Assembly (NCBI GenBank): GCA_918797485.1
Contig: CAKKNE010000004.1
Location: 3,348,001 to 3,412,000, forward strand
Direction of reading: 5' to 3'
DNA length: 64,000 bases
Source: Pelagomonas calceolata
Lineage: Eukaryota > Sar > Pelagophyceae > Pelagomonadales > Pelagomonadaceae
In this document: piece by piece, positions 1-8,602 of the stretch
How the letters are laid out: every line of letters begins with the position of its first letter
How positions within the stretch are numbered: the stretch's first letter is position 1
The notes under the pieces: generated by a model
Seen by the model: only the letters and a program-made list of their open reading frames with translations
Databases searched by the model: none
What the model was told of the DNA's origin: nothing
Translations under genes and position numbers: made by a program

Positions 1-54
1 CACGCGGGACCAGTACCGCGCGGCGCCGGCGACGCCCGCGAACTGCACCTTCAT
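1..54 (-). CDS. 5' end of a minus-strand gene leaving the window
   Basis: An ATG on the minus strand at base 54 opens a frame of 18 codons (MKVQFAGVAGAARYWSRV) that runs off the left edge without a stop. Nothing in so short a piece identifies a function. The main support is positional: an oriented promoter-like palindrome at 231-254 points toward this start from 177 bp away, the same arrangement as at about fifteen other genes here. An accidental short open frame is the alternative. Confidence 0.4.
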   Translation of the reverse strand, partial: MKVQFAGVAGAARYWSRV

Positions 55-410
55 GGTCCGGCGCCACCGCGGGCAGGAGCCGTCGCTCCGGCACTTTACG
101 TCGTTTCCGTGATGAGTATCTATCACGTCTCGGCGGCAGCGGCGACTCGTCGTAAGTAGCTTTTATGTCTGTCCGCATATCGACAGCGTTCCACTAGCGG
201 TACATTAGTCGGAGCCGGTTTGGACGCTTGTTAGCGTACATAAAGACACTAGCAAAAATCTGTGAGAGCAAAAACAGGCTCTGTGGTCTGTTTCGCGTGC
301 GCAGGCGCGCTTTGATACTTCAGCCTTACGGAGACTGTTGCTGCCGTATTTGTCTCGCTGCCCACAACTTCCCCGGCTCCAATCGGTGCGGTACTCGCGA
401 CAATAAGCCA
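55..410. other. Intergenic, divergent promoter region
   Basis: Lies between a probable minus-strand start at 54 and the plus-strand PAP/fibrillin start at 411. It holds one degenerate copy of the dispersed palindrome (231-254). The plus reading frame is open upstream of 411 back to 228, but that stretch is Cys/Arg-rich and would bury the hydrophobic leader, so I treat it as leader sequence rather than coding. Confidence 0.6.
231..254 (-). promoter_or_regulatory. Dispersed GCTAG palindrome, copy 1
   Basis: Reads TTAGCGTACATAAAGACACT then AGC, the minus orientation of the family consensus with a decayed distal arm. It is 177 bp upstream of the minus-strand ATG at 54 and points toward it. Function is inferred only from recurrence and placement. 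Confidence 0.55.
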
Positions 411-1577
411 ATGGCACGGCTGCTCCTCACATGGCTCGCCTGTCACGCGACCGCCCTGGTCCCACCGACAAAGCACAAACAGCGCCTGACCGTCGCGCAC
501 AACGTCGCCTCGGCGAAGCCGAACGCCAGGAACGCAAAATATGTGGACCAGCTCTTAGACGTGGCGGCGGGAACCGATCGGGGCGTCAGGGCCAAGGAGG
601 GCACGCGCAACATCATCGACGGGCTGATCGCGCGGCTTGAGCGCTCGTACAAGGGCACGGACGCGTCCGAGACGCCCGAGTGGCTGTATAGGGACAGCGA
701 GGTCGTCTACGTCGGCCAGCGGTCGAGCAAGCGCGCGAATGCCGCGGGCGGAAGATTTCGGGGCCGCGTCGGGCGGCTGCTCTTCCGGACGACGGCATTG
801 TACCAGCACATCCAGCGGGACGGCGAAAGTCTAAGAGCGGTCAACGCGAACCGCTTCCGCTTCCTCGGCTTGCTGCCGGGCTGCGCCGTGCTCCGGGGCT
901 CCGCCGAGAAGGAGAATGACTTGGAAGCGCTCTCGGCGAAGTTCGACCGGAAACTCTCCGAGAACACGCTCCGCGCGTCGTTCGAGCGGCCGAAAATCGC
1001 CTTCGGGCCTCTGGTCTGTGAGGCCGGGCCCGCGTCGGTGGTGCGCCTCGACACGACGTACCTCGACGACCGCGTTTGGCCACCGTGTGGAACACAAGTT
1101 GGTGATCGCGATCGAGGAGGAGCACTCTTTTGTGGGATGTTGACCTCGCAAGGACTGATATGCGACAGGAAGCTCCGTACGGGGCACACCGAGATCGAGA
1201 GACGCGACAGACACGCGCGCGCCTCCCGCCCCCGCTCCTGCCGATCTTGTTACGCGCAGGTCCGCATCTCGCGCGGCGGCTCGTCGGGCACGCCGTTCGT
1301 CTTCCGCGCGTGTTCGGACACGGACACGCGCAAGGACGCCTGGAAGCGCGTCGCCGAGGCAACGCCGGTCTCCGCGAAAACGGCGGGTGTCGGCGTCGGC
1401 GCGCTGGCCGCTGTTGCAGCGGGCACCGCCGCGCGAATCGGGACCAAGAACATCGCATTTGCGCCTGCTGTGGTCCTCGCCCTTGCTTCCGCCAAGCTCT
1501 TGACGAGCACTGGAGGAATAGTAGTCACACGCGACCCCGCGGTGGCGTCGTACAAGAATGCGGGCAAGGGGGGCTGA
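411..1577 (+). CDS. PAP/fibrillin-like plastid lipid-associated protein
   Basis: Two exons, 411-1073 and 1260-1577, give 326 residues. The start at 411 begins with a short hydrophobic leader (MARLLLTWLACHATALVPP) that suits entry to a secondary plastid through the ER. Residues about 190-260 resemble the end of a plastid lipid-associated protein (PAP/fibrillin) domain: FERPKIAFGPL, then VVRLDTTYLDDRVRISRGG and TPFVF, the usual 'DTTYLD-x-RIGRG-FVF' signature, which is restored only when the intron is removed. A hydrophobic stretch near residues 280-310 may anchor the protein. Family members coat plastoglobules or act on thylakoid lipids; the exact role here is unknown. The intron is 186 nt with no stop, so the unspliced frame is open throughout. 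Confidence 0.72.
   Translation: MARLLLTWLACHATALVPPTKHKQRLTVAHNVASAKPNARNAKYVDQLLDVAAGTDRGVRAKEGTRNIIDGLIARLERSYKGTDASETPEWLYRDSEVVYVGQRSSKRANAAGGRFRGRVGRLLFRTTALYQHIQRDGESLRAVNANRFRFLGLLPGCAVLRGSAEKENDLEALSAKFDRKLSENTLRASFERPKIAFGPLVCEAGPASVVRLDTTYLDDRVWPPCGTQVGDRDRGGALFCGMLTSQGLICDRKLRTGHTEIERRDRHARASRPRSCRSCYAQVRISRGGSSGTPFVFRACSDTDTRKDAWKRVAEATPVSAKTAGVGVGALAAVAAGTAARIGTKNIAFAPAVVLALASAKLLTSTGGIVVTRDPAVASYKNAGKGG
1074..1259 (+). mobile_element. Intron of the PAP gene, probable decayed introner
   Basis: GT-AG intron of 186 nt, phase 0, defined because splicing restores the PAP signature. Nine bases in, it reads CCGTGTGGAACACAA, a match to the introner terminus CTGTGTGGAAATCAA. The 3' end (ACGCGCAG) has lost most of the matching inverted arm. 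No clear target duplication remains (left GTTTGGCC, right GTCCGCAT). Confidence 0.5.
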
Positions 1578-1690
1578 GTACTACACATTTGTCTGCTAAC
1601 CATCGAGTGTGCGCGATTCCACGAGCCGACGACGGACTTGACGACGGCGACGTACGTACAAAAAAAGACATGTGCCAGTGGCGGGTACAT

Positions 1691-2659
1691 TCACACATCC
1701 TTACACAGTTCCATCTGCTGCTCGATGGCCGCGGCGAGCGGCGCGACAGCCTCGCCGGGCAGGTCGTGCTTCGAGCAAAACGCCACCGCCACCGCCTCGG
1801 GCACGTCGCCCTCGCAGACGCGGATCGTGCCGACGCCGTCGACCGTCAGCTCGAAGAGCACGCACGAGGTCTCGCCGCGGTCCCCGGTGAGCGCCACGTG
1901 CGTTTCGGGAAAGAGCGGCACCGTCGACCGCGCGTTCTTCTCGTCGCGAAAAGATGGCCGCGCGAACGCGCAAAAAAACACGAGGCGGTCCTCGTCGGAC
2001 GCGTTGGCTAGTCCTCGATGATCAATGCGGTAGTCAAAGAGGAGCGCATCGCCCGCGTCGCACATCACGGCGACGCCGTCCTGCCTCAGGCGCTTCACGT
2101 CATTGGCTCGAGGGCGGTGACTGCCGAGCCGGAACTCCGTCGGGCCGTTCGCGGCGGTGAGTGGCTGCAGCGGCACGAATACCGTCAACGCGTTCGGCGA
2201 TTCGCTGTTCTCATGATCCCCGTCTTTATGCCAACGTTGGTGGTCTCCACCAGCGTTCGCTCTGGCCACCATGACGCCGCTGTACAATATGGCGCTGCCG
2301 CCGAGCGCCTCCGTTGCGACGTCGAGCACAGCAGTTCTCGTTTCGCGCAGGAGCGCGTCGAACGGCGCGGCGTCGCTGTTGAACCGCAGGTCGACGCGGC
2401 CGCCGTCGCGTTTGAGGTATTCGGCGAAATCTCGGCGATGGAGGCGCACCGCTGCGTGATGCGCTCCCGGCGCGGATGCGTCGAGGTCTCGTATGTTGTT
2501 TGTGATCGCTGCGTCTGAGCAAGCGAGTGCTGCTGCAGCCGCAGCTCTGCAGATAGCAATCGTTTCTTCCTTTACGGCTCCGGGCACGACTGCTACGCCT
2601 TGCTCAAGGAAGATGGAGGCTGCAGCCTGCTGGGTGGTGCCAATCAAGCTCGCAGCCAT
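1691..2659 (-). CDS. Phytanoyl-CoA dioxygenase-like 2OG-Fe(II) oxygenase
   Basis: 322 residues, single exon. The iron-binding facial triad of the PhyH family is visible: H144 and D146 in RWHKDGDH, and the distal H214 in YRIDHRGLAN, followed by R225, which would bind 2-oxoglutarate. The double-stranded beta-helix core spans about residues 120-235 (ILYSGVMVARAN, LTVFVPLQPL, GDALLFDYRIDHRG, LVFFCAFARP). The last ~75 residues form an extra region of unknown role. Members hydroxylate small molecules or lipids; the substrate cannot be told from sequence. There is no targeting peptide. Its 3' end lies 110 bp from the stop of the PAP gene, tail to tail. Confidence 0.85.
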   Translation of the reverse strand: MAASLIGTTQQAAASIFLEQGVAVVPGAVKEETIAICRAAAAAALACSDAAITNNIRDLDASAPGAHHAAVRLHRRDFAEYLKRDGGRVDLRFNSDAAPFDALLRETRTAVLDVATEALGGSAILYSGVMVARANAGGDHQRWHKDGDHENSESPNALTVFVPLQPLTAANGPTEFRLGSHRPRANDVKRLRQDGVAVMCDAGDALLFDYRIDHRGLANASDEDRLVFFCAFARPSFRDEKNARSTVPLFPETHVALTGDRGETSCVLFELTVDGVGTIRVCEGDVPEAVAVAFCSKHDLPGEAVAPLAAAIEQQMELCKDV

Positions 2660-3092
2660 ACTGGCGCAGCGATGGTGAACTTGCAGAGCTGTGCACGAGG
2701 GTCAATTTACCGGGCCGCACAGTGCGGGAGCTAAGCCTAGCTGTTTTTGGGCGCTGCAATTCGATGCAAACCCGACCAGTGGCGACGGACTTGCGCCTTT
2801 GCATCGGCGCGCGAGCAGCTACACTGTCGGCTGCGCCTCAGCATCGTGTGGCACAGCATCGCCGCATCGCTGCGCTGCGACTTTCGGCATCGCTGCGGGC
2901 ATCGCTGCGGCCAGTACCGATATTGCACTCGCTGCACACTGCTGCACCGCTGCGCAAACCGCTGCGCGAGCGCCGCGTCGAGGACTAAGCGCCGCACGGC
3001 GTCGCAGCGCTGCCACCTCATCGCTGTCGCATCGCTGGCGGACCGACAACGGCAACACATTGCATCACAGCACACTCACATAGTCTGACGCG
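2660..3092. repeat. Intergenic with degenerate CATCGCTGCG repeats
   Basis: Divergent promoter region between the PhyH-like gene and the Lys-rich gene. From about 2857 to 3045 it carries many variants of CATCGCTGCG/CGCTGCGC in loose tandem. Several short frames here on both strands are artefacts of this repeat. No copy of the dispersed palindrome is present. Confidence 0.6.
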
Positions 3093-3644
3093 ATGGAGGA
3101 CAGCAAGCTCCAGAAGCTGCACGAGACGCTGAAAGCATTGGCGCCGAAGGGTAAAGTGGGAGGCCTCGGCTTCTACGCCAAGGCCGGCCACCGGTCGAGG
3201 CGGTCGGCGGCCGACGGCATGCCCGAGGACAAAAGAGCATTGTACTCTTTTTTTGTGAGGGCGGGCGACGGGCCGTCCGGGCACACGCACTTTGCGGACG
3301 ACGGCGACAAGAAACTCAAAAAGAAAAAGAAGAAGAAGACGAAGACGAAGGCGCCGCCGCCGCCCTCTTCTGATGAATCGTCGTCGTCGTCGTCCGAGGA
3401 CGAGGACGAGGCGCCGCCGCCGCCGCCGCCGAAGAAGACGAAGAAGCGGAAAGAGGCGGCGGCGCGGCTCGCCGACATCGACGCCGCCTACGAGTCGGCT
3501 CAGGCCGCGAAAGCTAGAAGCATCGACGAGGCGTTCGCGGCGAGCCAGGCTTCCGCGGCGGCGCCGAAGAAGAAGCGGAAGAATGGTACTGCACCCGTCA
3601 GAAAGGAGAAGAAGCGCAAGAAGTCTAAGAAGAAAGATAGGTAG
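3093..3644 (+). CDS. Lys-rich, low-complexity protein, probably nuclear/nucleolar
   Basis: 183 residues. The N-terminal ~65 residues are ordered-looking (MEDSKLQKLHETLKALAPKG, then GLGFYAKAGHRS). The rest is charged and low in complexity: KKLKKKKKKKTKTK, a proline run, an acidic/serine block (SSDESSSSSSEDEDE), a second proline run and a KKKRK-type tail. Several runs fit nuclear localisation signals. The GLGFYAKAG segment is faintly like a G-patch but too short to call one. I do not recognise a family. Its stop is 17 bp from the stop of the convergent START-like gene. Confidence 0.6.
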   Translation: MEDSKLQKLHETLKALAPKGKVGGLGFYAKAGHRSRRSAADGMPEDKRALYSFFVRAGDGPSGHTHFADDGDKKLKKKKKKKTKTKAPPPPSSDESSSSSSEDEDEAPPPPPPKKTKKRKEAAARLADIDAAYESAQAAKARSIDEAFAASQASAAAPKKKRKNGTAPVRKEKKRKKSKKKDR

Positions 3645-3660
3645 TCCTATAACCCCGAAG

Positions 3661-4509
3661 CTACCTCTTGAACCGCCGCGGCCGCAAAGGAACCACAGGC
3701 CGGAAGCCCCCGCGCGTGCGGCCCCACGAAGAAGACATAAGCGCCTCGGCCTCCTTCTTGACGAAGGAGAGGGCCTTGGTGCCCGACGTCTTGCAGAGCT
3801 GGACGACGATGGGCCCCGGCAGCCAGGGCGGTAGCGCGACCTCAGCCGAATACCAGACGCGCGACCAGCCCTGTTTTGTGGGGTGTTTTGCCACGTACCA
3901 CTGGCCCTGGACGTCGACGAAGTCCGAAGTTTTCTCGGGGTCGAGCTGCCACGTAACCGTACCTTTTTTCGGGGTCACGGTGTGGTCGTAGTAGCAGTTG
4001 AAAGTCTTGACGCCACCAGCAAGCTTCATGTGCACTTTGATATTTTCCGTGCCCTTCATGCGGTTCTGGGATCGTCCATAGACCGTGGAGTACGAGCACT
4101 GCGCGAGTCGGCCCGCGTATCGGTCGAACGTCGTCACGGCTTTCAGAACAGTAGCAGGCGGCGCGTTCATGTCCTGGACCGCCGTGCCGCGGCCGCCGGA
4201 GTCGCCCCGTAATCGCTTCTGGAGCAGTACCCTTTTACCATTATCTAATTGCTGGAGTTGGTCCTTCGACAGGTTGTTCTCCCAGCCGTCGCCGTTCAGC
4301 GTGATGGGCTTGATCTTGCCTTGTAGAGGCTGGTTTCCTATGGAGTTGGCCTTGATGAGTCCATTCCCAATCTTGGCCGAGGCGAGCACGACGAGCGCGG
4401 CTATCAACGCTTTGATCACGTTGGGCGAGCTCGGGATGTTTGACAGTATGTTTGAGAGTGTTTTGCGCGCGCGCTCGACGGGGCCTTCACTAGGTGGCGC
4501 GTCGGACAT
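3661..4509 (-). CDS. START/SRPBCC-like lipid-binding protein with membrane anchor
   Basis: 282 residues. A hydrophobic segment at about residues 30-48 (VIKALIAALVVLASAKIG) is followed by a region resembling the START/polyketide-cyclase (SRPBCC) fold: MNAPPATVLKAVTTFDRYAG, VHMKLAGG, GTVTWQLDP, DVQGQWYVAKHP, VWYSAEVALPPWLPGPIV. This pattern is shared with COQ10-type and plastid 'cyclase/dehydrase' proteins that hold a lipid or quinone in a groove. The ligand is unknown. The basic tail (RPRRFKR) and the anchor suggest a membrane-bound carrier. No second exon is needed. Confidence 0.65.
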   Translation of the reverse strand: MSDAPPSEGPVERARKTLSNILSNIPSSPNVIKALIAALVVLASAKIGNGLIKANSIGNQPLQGKIKPITLNGDGWENNLSKDQLQQLDNGKRVLLQKRLRGDSGGRGTAVQDMNAPPATVLKAVTTFDRYAGRLAQCSYSTVYGRSQNRMKGTENIKVHMKLAGGVKTFNCYYDHTVTPKKGTVTWQLDPEKTSDFVDVQGQWYVAKHPTKQGWSRVWYSAEVALPPWLPGPIVVQLCKTSGTKALSFVKKEAEALMSSSWGRTRGGFRPVVPLRPRRFKR

Positions 4510-4717
4510 GGTGGCGCGTTGTAGCGCGCGCGTAAGAGCTGTAGCTTTTTGCTTGCAATAGGTGCTGCACTCCTGTGCTAGCTAGAGCTGGGCAAGGATT
4601 GAGCAGCGAACCAACGAATCGATTCGTGGCGCGTTTCGCACGGATTTCTAGCAGATTCGCGAGGAGGCAGGCGTTCACAGTGCCTTAACTCGTATTGCAA
4701 TGGGCTTGGCTTTGCTT

Positions 4718-4739
4718 GCTAGTGTCTCAGGCCGCTAGC
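4718..4739 (+). promoter_or_regulatory. Dispersed GCTAG palindrome, copy 2
   Basis: GCTAGTGTCTCAGG then CCGCTAGC: both arms are intact but two bases of the centre are missing. It lies 261 bp upstream of the GPKOW start and points toward it. Confidence 0.65.
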
Positions 4740-4830
4740 TCGCCCCCACGCCTCAAACTTCGAGTCCAGGGTTCCTTAAAGAACAGAAAGTTGCACAGGG
4801 GCGGGGGCATCGCCCGCTTGCTATATGTGT

Positions 4831-4854
4831 CTAGTGTCTTTACAGGCCGCTAGC
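4831..4854 (+). promoter_or_regulatory. Dispersed GCTAG palindrome, copy 3
   Basis: CTAGTGTCTTTACAGG then CCGCTAGC, with one extra T in the centre. It is 146 bp upstream of the GPKOW start and about 90 bp after copy 2, the only gene here with two good copies. Confidence 0.7.
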
Positions 4855-4999
4855 ATCGATGCCGGCGCGCAGCGGGCGATATAGCGCCGCCGCGACGTAT
4901 AGAGCTAGGCATACATCGCCAGCAGCAGCGCATAGATCATAGCAGTCATCCAACATCGTAAACAGAGGGCTGGGCCGTGACTAGCTGCAGCTAAACAGC

Positions 5000-6328
5000 A
5001 TGGCGTCTGGATTTAGCATGTCCCTGGGCGCCGCGCCGCCAGTGTCAAAACCGAAGATAGGAATAGCAGCCTTCGGCGACGCCGCAATTGACGACGACGC
5101 GCCGCCGCCGCCGCCGCGCGACCTCGTCATCCCGCTGACCAAAAACCCGTGGAAAGCTGATCCGGGCACGCCGCCCCGCGAAACAGATGACTTGGACGAG
5201 GCCGCGGCGGCGGCCGTGATCGCCGAGGGCATCTCCGTGACGCGAGAGAAGAAGGACCTGGTCATTGCGGGACCCGCGCCACAGGAAGAGACGAAGCAAC
5301 CCTTACTCAAGGCGGCGATGCTCCCTGGGTTAAATGAGCTCGAGAATGATGATCAACGATTTAAAAGAGATTTAGAAATGAGGGCGGACGACGTGGACGT
5401 CACGGGTGACGCCTATCGATCTGTGAGGATCGAGGAGTTCGGGAGAGGCATGTTGAGAGGTATGGGCTGGGCGGGGTTCACGGAGGACGACGAGAAGAGA
5501 TTTGCGGACCCCGTGGCGCGGCCGCGCGGGTTGGGGCTGGGTGCGGCCCCGAAGCCCGCGGAAATTTATGATCGGCGAGGGAGACTAAGGGAAGGTAGGA
5601 CGGCGACGAACAAGGACGCGGATAAGCAGTGGCTCGGGGCCCAGAAGAAGCAGGCTACGGAGGAAGTGGTTGCTTTGCGGAGCGGCGACATTGTCCGCAT
5701 AGAACGACCTAGAGGAGACCGGACGCTCGACGAAGACTTGGTTGGTAGGAGGGCTAGAGTGCAAGCTCCCTCGGATGCCGCAAGGCCCAACCATTCGAGA
5801 GTGGTCCTGGAGAGGTCGGGCGAGGTGCTTTGTATACCTCAAAGAGCGTTACGGAAAGATACTTCTACCAAGCCCTTCCGCGAGGCCGAAAAGCGGAAGC
5901 GCGCCTCTCAGAAAGAGTCGACGAAGAAGAAGGCCCGGAAGGACGAGCCGCCCCCGAAGCCGTGGCTTGTTGCCGGTATAAGGGTGAGAGTGGGTAGAGA
6001 CGGCGACCCGTTATTCAGAAAGAAGGGTAGAGTATTAGACGTCTTGTTGAGCGCGGACGGGAAGAGGAGGGCGACCCTGGCGTTGGACGGCGGCGGTAGG
6101 GTGGATGAGCCGGGGTACAAGGAGAGGTATCTCGAGACCGCGCTCCCGAAAGACGGCGGGCCCGTGCGCTGCGTCTTAGGTGATAGAATGGGCGCGCACG
6201 GCGTGCTGGTCGGTAGGGACCGGAAGAAGGAGACCGCCACGATTCGGTTCGACGACGATGATGTTATAGAGACGGTGCCGATGGACTTCGTGGCCGAGTG
6301 GTGCGGCGGCGACGTCGATATGATGTAA
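5000..6328 (+). CDS. GPKOW: GPKOW/Spp2/MOS2-like spliceosomal G-patch and KOW protein
   Basis: 442 residues. The Spp2-type G-patch is clear near residues 148-160 (RIEEFGRGMLRGMGW), preceded by the conserved FKRDLEMRADD segment. A first KOW-like region follows (LRSGDIVRIERP, about residue 225), then a basic linker (EAEKRKRASQKESTKKKARK), and a second KOW-like region at the C terminus (GIRVRVGRDGDP; DRMGAHGVLVGRDRKKETATIRF). In the family this factor activates the DEAH helicase Prp2 at the first catalytic step of splicing in the nucleus. Domain order and length match the human/plant proteins. Two oriented palindromes lie upstream and a 3'-flanking repeat downstream. Confidence 0.85.
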   Translation: MASGFSMSLGAAPPVSKPKIGIAAFGDAAIDDDAPPPPPRDLVIPLTKNPWKADPGTPPRETDDLDEAAAAAVIAEGISVTREKKDLVIAGPAPQEETKQPLLKAAMLPGLNELENDDQRFKRDLEMRADDVDVTGDAYRSVRIEEFGRGMLRGMGWAGFTEDDEKRFADPVARPRGLGLGAAPKPAEIYDRRGRLREGRTATNKDADKQWLGAQKKQATEEVVALRSGDIVRIERPRGDRTLDEDLVGRRARVQAPSDAARPNHSRVVLERSGEVLCIPQRALRKDTSTKPFREAEKRKRASQKESTKKKARKDEPPPKPWLVAGIRVRVGRDGDPLFRKKGRVLDVLLSADGKRRATLALDGGGRVDEPGYKERYLETALPKDGGPVRCVLGDRMGAHGVLVGRDRKKETATIRFDDDDVIETVPMDFVAEWCGGDVDMM

Positions 6329-6421
6329 TTTTGTTGTTGTTTTTTTTCTCTTCTCTCCGCGGCGACGGCGTCGTCGTACGCATTCCCGTTCCCGTGCTAG
6401 GGCTGTAGGCGGGCTTCTGAG

Positions 6422-6487
6422 GCTTTTTTAGGCTGAGGCTGAGGCTAGTTACGTCGCAGGGCTCCCCGTACCCCTCCCGCTCCCCCC
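6422..6487 (+). repeat. 3'-flanking repeat, copy A
   Basis: Begins with a T-run and AGGCTGAGGC, then GGCTAGTTACGTCGCAGGG and a C-rich block (CCCCGTACCCCTCCCGCTCC). It is matched on the minus strand at 59695-59753. It lies 93 bp after the GPKOW stop, in gene orientation. Confidence 0.7.
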
Positions 6488-7575
6488 GGGCCCACCCGTC
6501 CGGCTGGACTAGGACGCAAGGGCTGAGTCACAGGGACTCGCACGCCCCCCCTCTTTTGGGACGACCCCCGTCAGGGTGTGGAAACTGGCCACTGGCTCCT
6601 CTTTTATGACGAGCCGGAAATCAAGTGGTGAGAGAGATGCCCTCGCACACCAGGCCGAGCAATCCTGAAGCGGGGAGCGAGAGCTCCGACCCGCCCAGAC
6701 GGCCCTTGACAATAACTCGTCGGAACGGAACTAATGGGTTCAATGGATGCCCCAGCGATTCGGAGGGCCTGCGAAAGCTCGGCCGGCGCGGCCAAGGTTA
6801 CGGGGGGCGGCATGCCGCCGCCCCCAACGCCTCCCAGGTCGAGACCAGCTCCGCTCCGTAGGGTCGGTCCGGTCGCAGGCAGATGAGGCTCGCCGTCATG
6901 CCGGCGGCAGAACTTCAGGAAACGGGCCGGATACCACCGAACGTGCACCACTCGATGCCCGAGGATGGGCGCCGTCCGTGTTCCGGGCTCGACCCGCCAA
7001 TAAAAGAAAGTGGGCGCGCCATGCCGGCGACGCCCGGAAAGAAAGATCGGTTGACCTGCGCGTGGGGCCTTCAACCCAAAGGGCGGAAAGACGCGACGCG
7101 AGAAGGCCAGGATGGTGGAAGTCGCCGACGCCGCGATCATTTGACGACCGCGAGCGACGGGACCTACCCCGCGAGCGTCGCCGAGAACTCGATGCCCGAG
7201 GGGGCGCGGCCGCGGGGCAGCCCAAAAAAGTAAGCAACAGAGCGTGAACAAGATGAGACATCGCCGGCGAGCCCGGCCGCGCCGGTCCGCCCGCGCGACC
7301 GACCACTCGACCGCCACGATTGACTTGACCGGCGTCGGCGCGAACGCGAGTTACCCCTGCGGGAGGTCCGCCGCAATGGACCCGCGGACTGGTGCGCGAC
7401 AATCGCGCGCAGAAGCGGCGGAATCGAGTCGGCGCTTTGATCATCAAGCCAGGCACCGAGCGGGTTTTTCGTGCGGGTCCCTGGGCCCAAATCGTTTCCC
7501 GCTCGTCTGGGTTTTGGAGCGCGAGACCTCGACATCGTACCCGTCGGCCCCGCCGTAGAATTCTGAGGTTTTATT

Positions 7576-7599
7576 GCTAGTGTCTTACGGGCCGCTAGC
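7576..7599 (+). promoter_or_regulatory. Dispersed GCTAG palindrome, copy 4
   Basis: GCTAGTGTCTTACGGG then CCGCTAGC, a near-consensus 24-mer flanked by TT and AA so that the arms extend to TTGCTAG/CTAGCAA. It is 143 bp upstream of the favoured macrodomain start at 7742. Confidence 0.75.
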
Positions 7600-7741
7600 A
7601 ACTATCTGCGCGCGCGAGGCGCGCTCACAGAGCTGCGATACAGTTTAATTGAGGCCATTAAACGGCGTCTCGCAGCGCTTGCTGCCCGCGCGAAACGACG
7701 TGACAACGCGCACCCACGTCTACTACCCACAACCCAACCCT

Positions 7742-8602
7742 ATGGACAGCAAGGCGGACTCCAAAATGGAGGACGCAGCCAACGTGGACGAGCCCGGTAC
7801 AGACAGCGCCGAGCCGAATAAACAATTCCTCCTCGATCGCATCGCGACGAGCGACGGATTCAAGGACGCCAAGGCGCACAAGGAGGAGGACGCCGCGCCG
7901 GAGGCCGCGCCCGCCGCGGACGCGAAGGCCACAGAGGAAGCGTCGTCCGGCGAGGACGCGTCGCCGCCGAAGCGCCGAAGACCCCTCCTCGTGGACAACC
8001 TGGAACCGCTCGCGCGCCACGCGTTGAAATATGGAGAGTTGGTCGTGTCGAAGGGGAGCGTGCTGGACGCGCACGTCGGCGCGCTGGTGAACGCGGCGAA
8101 CGAGGGCTGCCAGGGCGGCGGCGGCGTCGACGGAGCCATCACGAGCGCGGGCGGCGATTTACTCGCGGAGAAGCGCGAGGCGCTGCCGTGCCTCGCGGGC
8201 AGCGACTGGCGGCGCTGTAATACCGGAGACGCCGTCGTTACCAGCGGCGGGCCCTTCGGGTCCCTGCGATGCGACGCTGTCATCCACGCCGTCGGCCCCA
8301 ATTACCACTCGTTGCCGGACGGCGAGGGCGACGAGCTGGCGCGGGGCGACGCTTTACTTAGGTCCGCCTACGTTTCGAGTATGGCGCGCGCCAAGGAAGA
8401 GAAGTGCAAGACCGTCGCCTTTTTGCTGCTGTCGGCGGGCATCTTTCGCGGGCTGCAGTCGCTCGACACGATCCTCGCCATCAGCGTCGGCGCCGTGGCC
8501 GACGCGGCCTACGAGGGCCTCGAGCGCGTGCACCTCGTGGCGTTTACGCCTGGCGAGCAGAGGAAGCTTAAGGCGGCGGCGGCGGCGCGGTTCGCGGAGT
8601 AG
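7742..8602 (+). CDS. Macrodomain (ADP-ribose-binding/hydrolase) protein
   Basis: 286 residues from ATG 7742; an in-frame ATG at 7649 would add 31 residues and lies only 50 bp after the promoter-like palindrome. A charged, disordered N-terminal third ending in PPKRRRP (possible nuclear signal) precedes a macrodomain at about residues 97-280: LVVSKGSVLDAHVGALVNAAN, QGGGGVDGAITSAGG, CNTGDAVVTSGG, DAVIHAVGPNY, VAFLLLSAGIFRG. The NAAN, GGGGVDGAI and SAGIFRG elements are the ADP-ribose-binding loops of MacroD/OARD-like enzymes, which remove ADP-ribose from proteins or hydrolyse O-acetyl-ADP-ribose. The target is unknown. Confidence 0.85.
   Translation: MDSKADSKMEDAANVDEPGTDSAEPNKQFLLDRIATSDGFKDAKAHKEEDAAPEAAPAADAKATEEASSGEDASPPKRRRPLLVDNLEPLARHALKYGELVVSKGSVLDAHVGALVNAANEGCQGGGGVDGAITSAGGDLLAEKREALPCLAGSDWRRCNTGDAVVTSGGPFGSLRCDAVIHAVGPNYHSLPDGEGDELARGDALLRSAYVSSMARAKEEKCKTVAFLLLSAGIFRGLQSLDTILAISVGAVADAAYEGLERVHLVAFTPGEQRKLKAAAAARFAE

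Larger units (their letters stand above)
4510..4999. other. Divergent promoter region with two palindrome copies
   Basis: 490 bp between the START-like gene and GPKOW. It contains two plus-oriented copies of the dispersed palindrome (4718-4739 and 4831-4854) and, at 4614-4627, a perfect 14-bp palindrome ACGAATCGATTCGT. No coding frame is convincing. Confidence 0.6.
6329..7648. other. 1.3 kb region without a convincing gene
   Basis: After the GPKOW stop come an oligo-T/pyrimidine run, a repeat shared with 59.7 kb (6422-6487), then ~1 kb of GC-rich DNA open on both strands. The longest frames (minus 6604-7317; plus 6747-7247) are Arg/Pro/Gly-rich, overlap one another and show no family signature. 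I read it as non-coding, perhaps an old element. A promoter palindrome lies at 7576-7599. Confidence 0.5.

Noticed and set aside
228-410. Longer start for the PAP/fibrillin gene
   Set aside because: The added 61 residues are Cys/Arg-rich, overlap a palindrome copy and would hide the hydrophobic leader that begins at 411.
6604-7317. 237-codon minus-strand frame after GPKOW
   Set aside because: Arg/Pro/Gly-rich with no signature, and equally long frames exist on the other strand; typical of GC-rich non-coding DNA.
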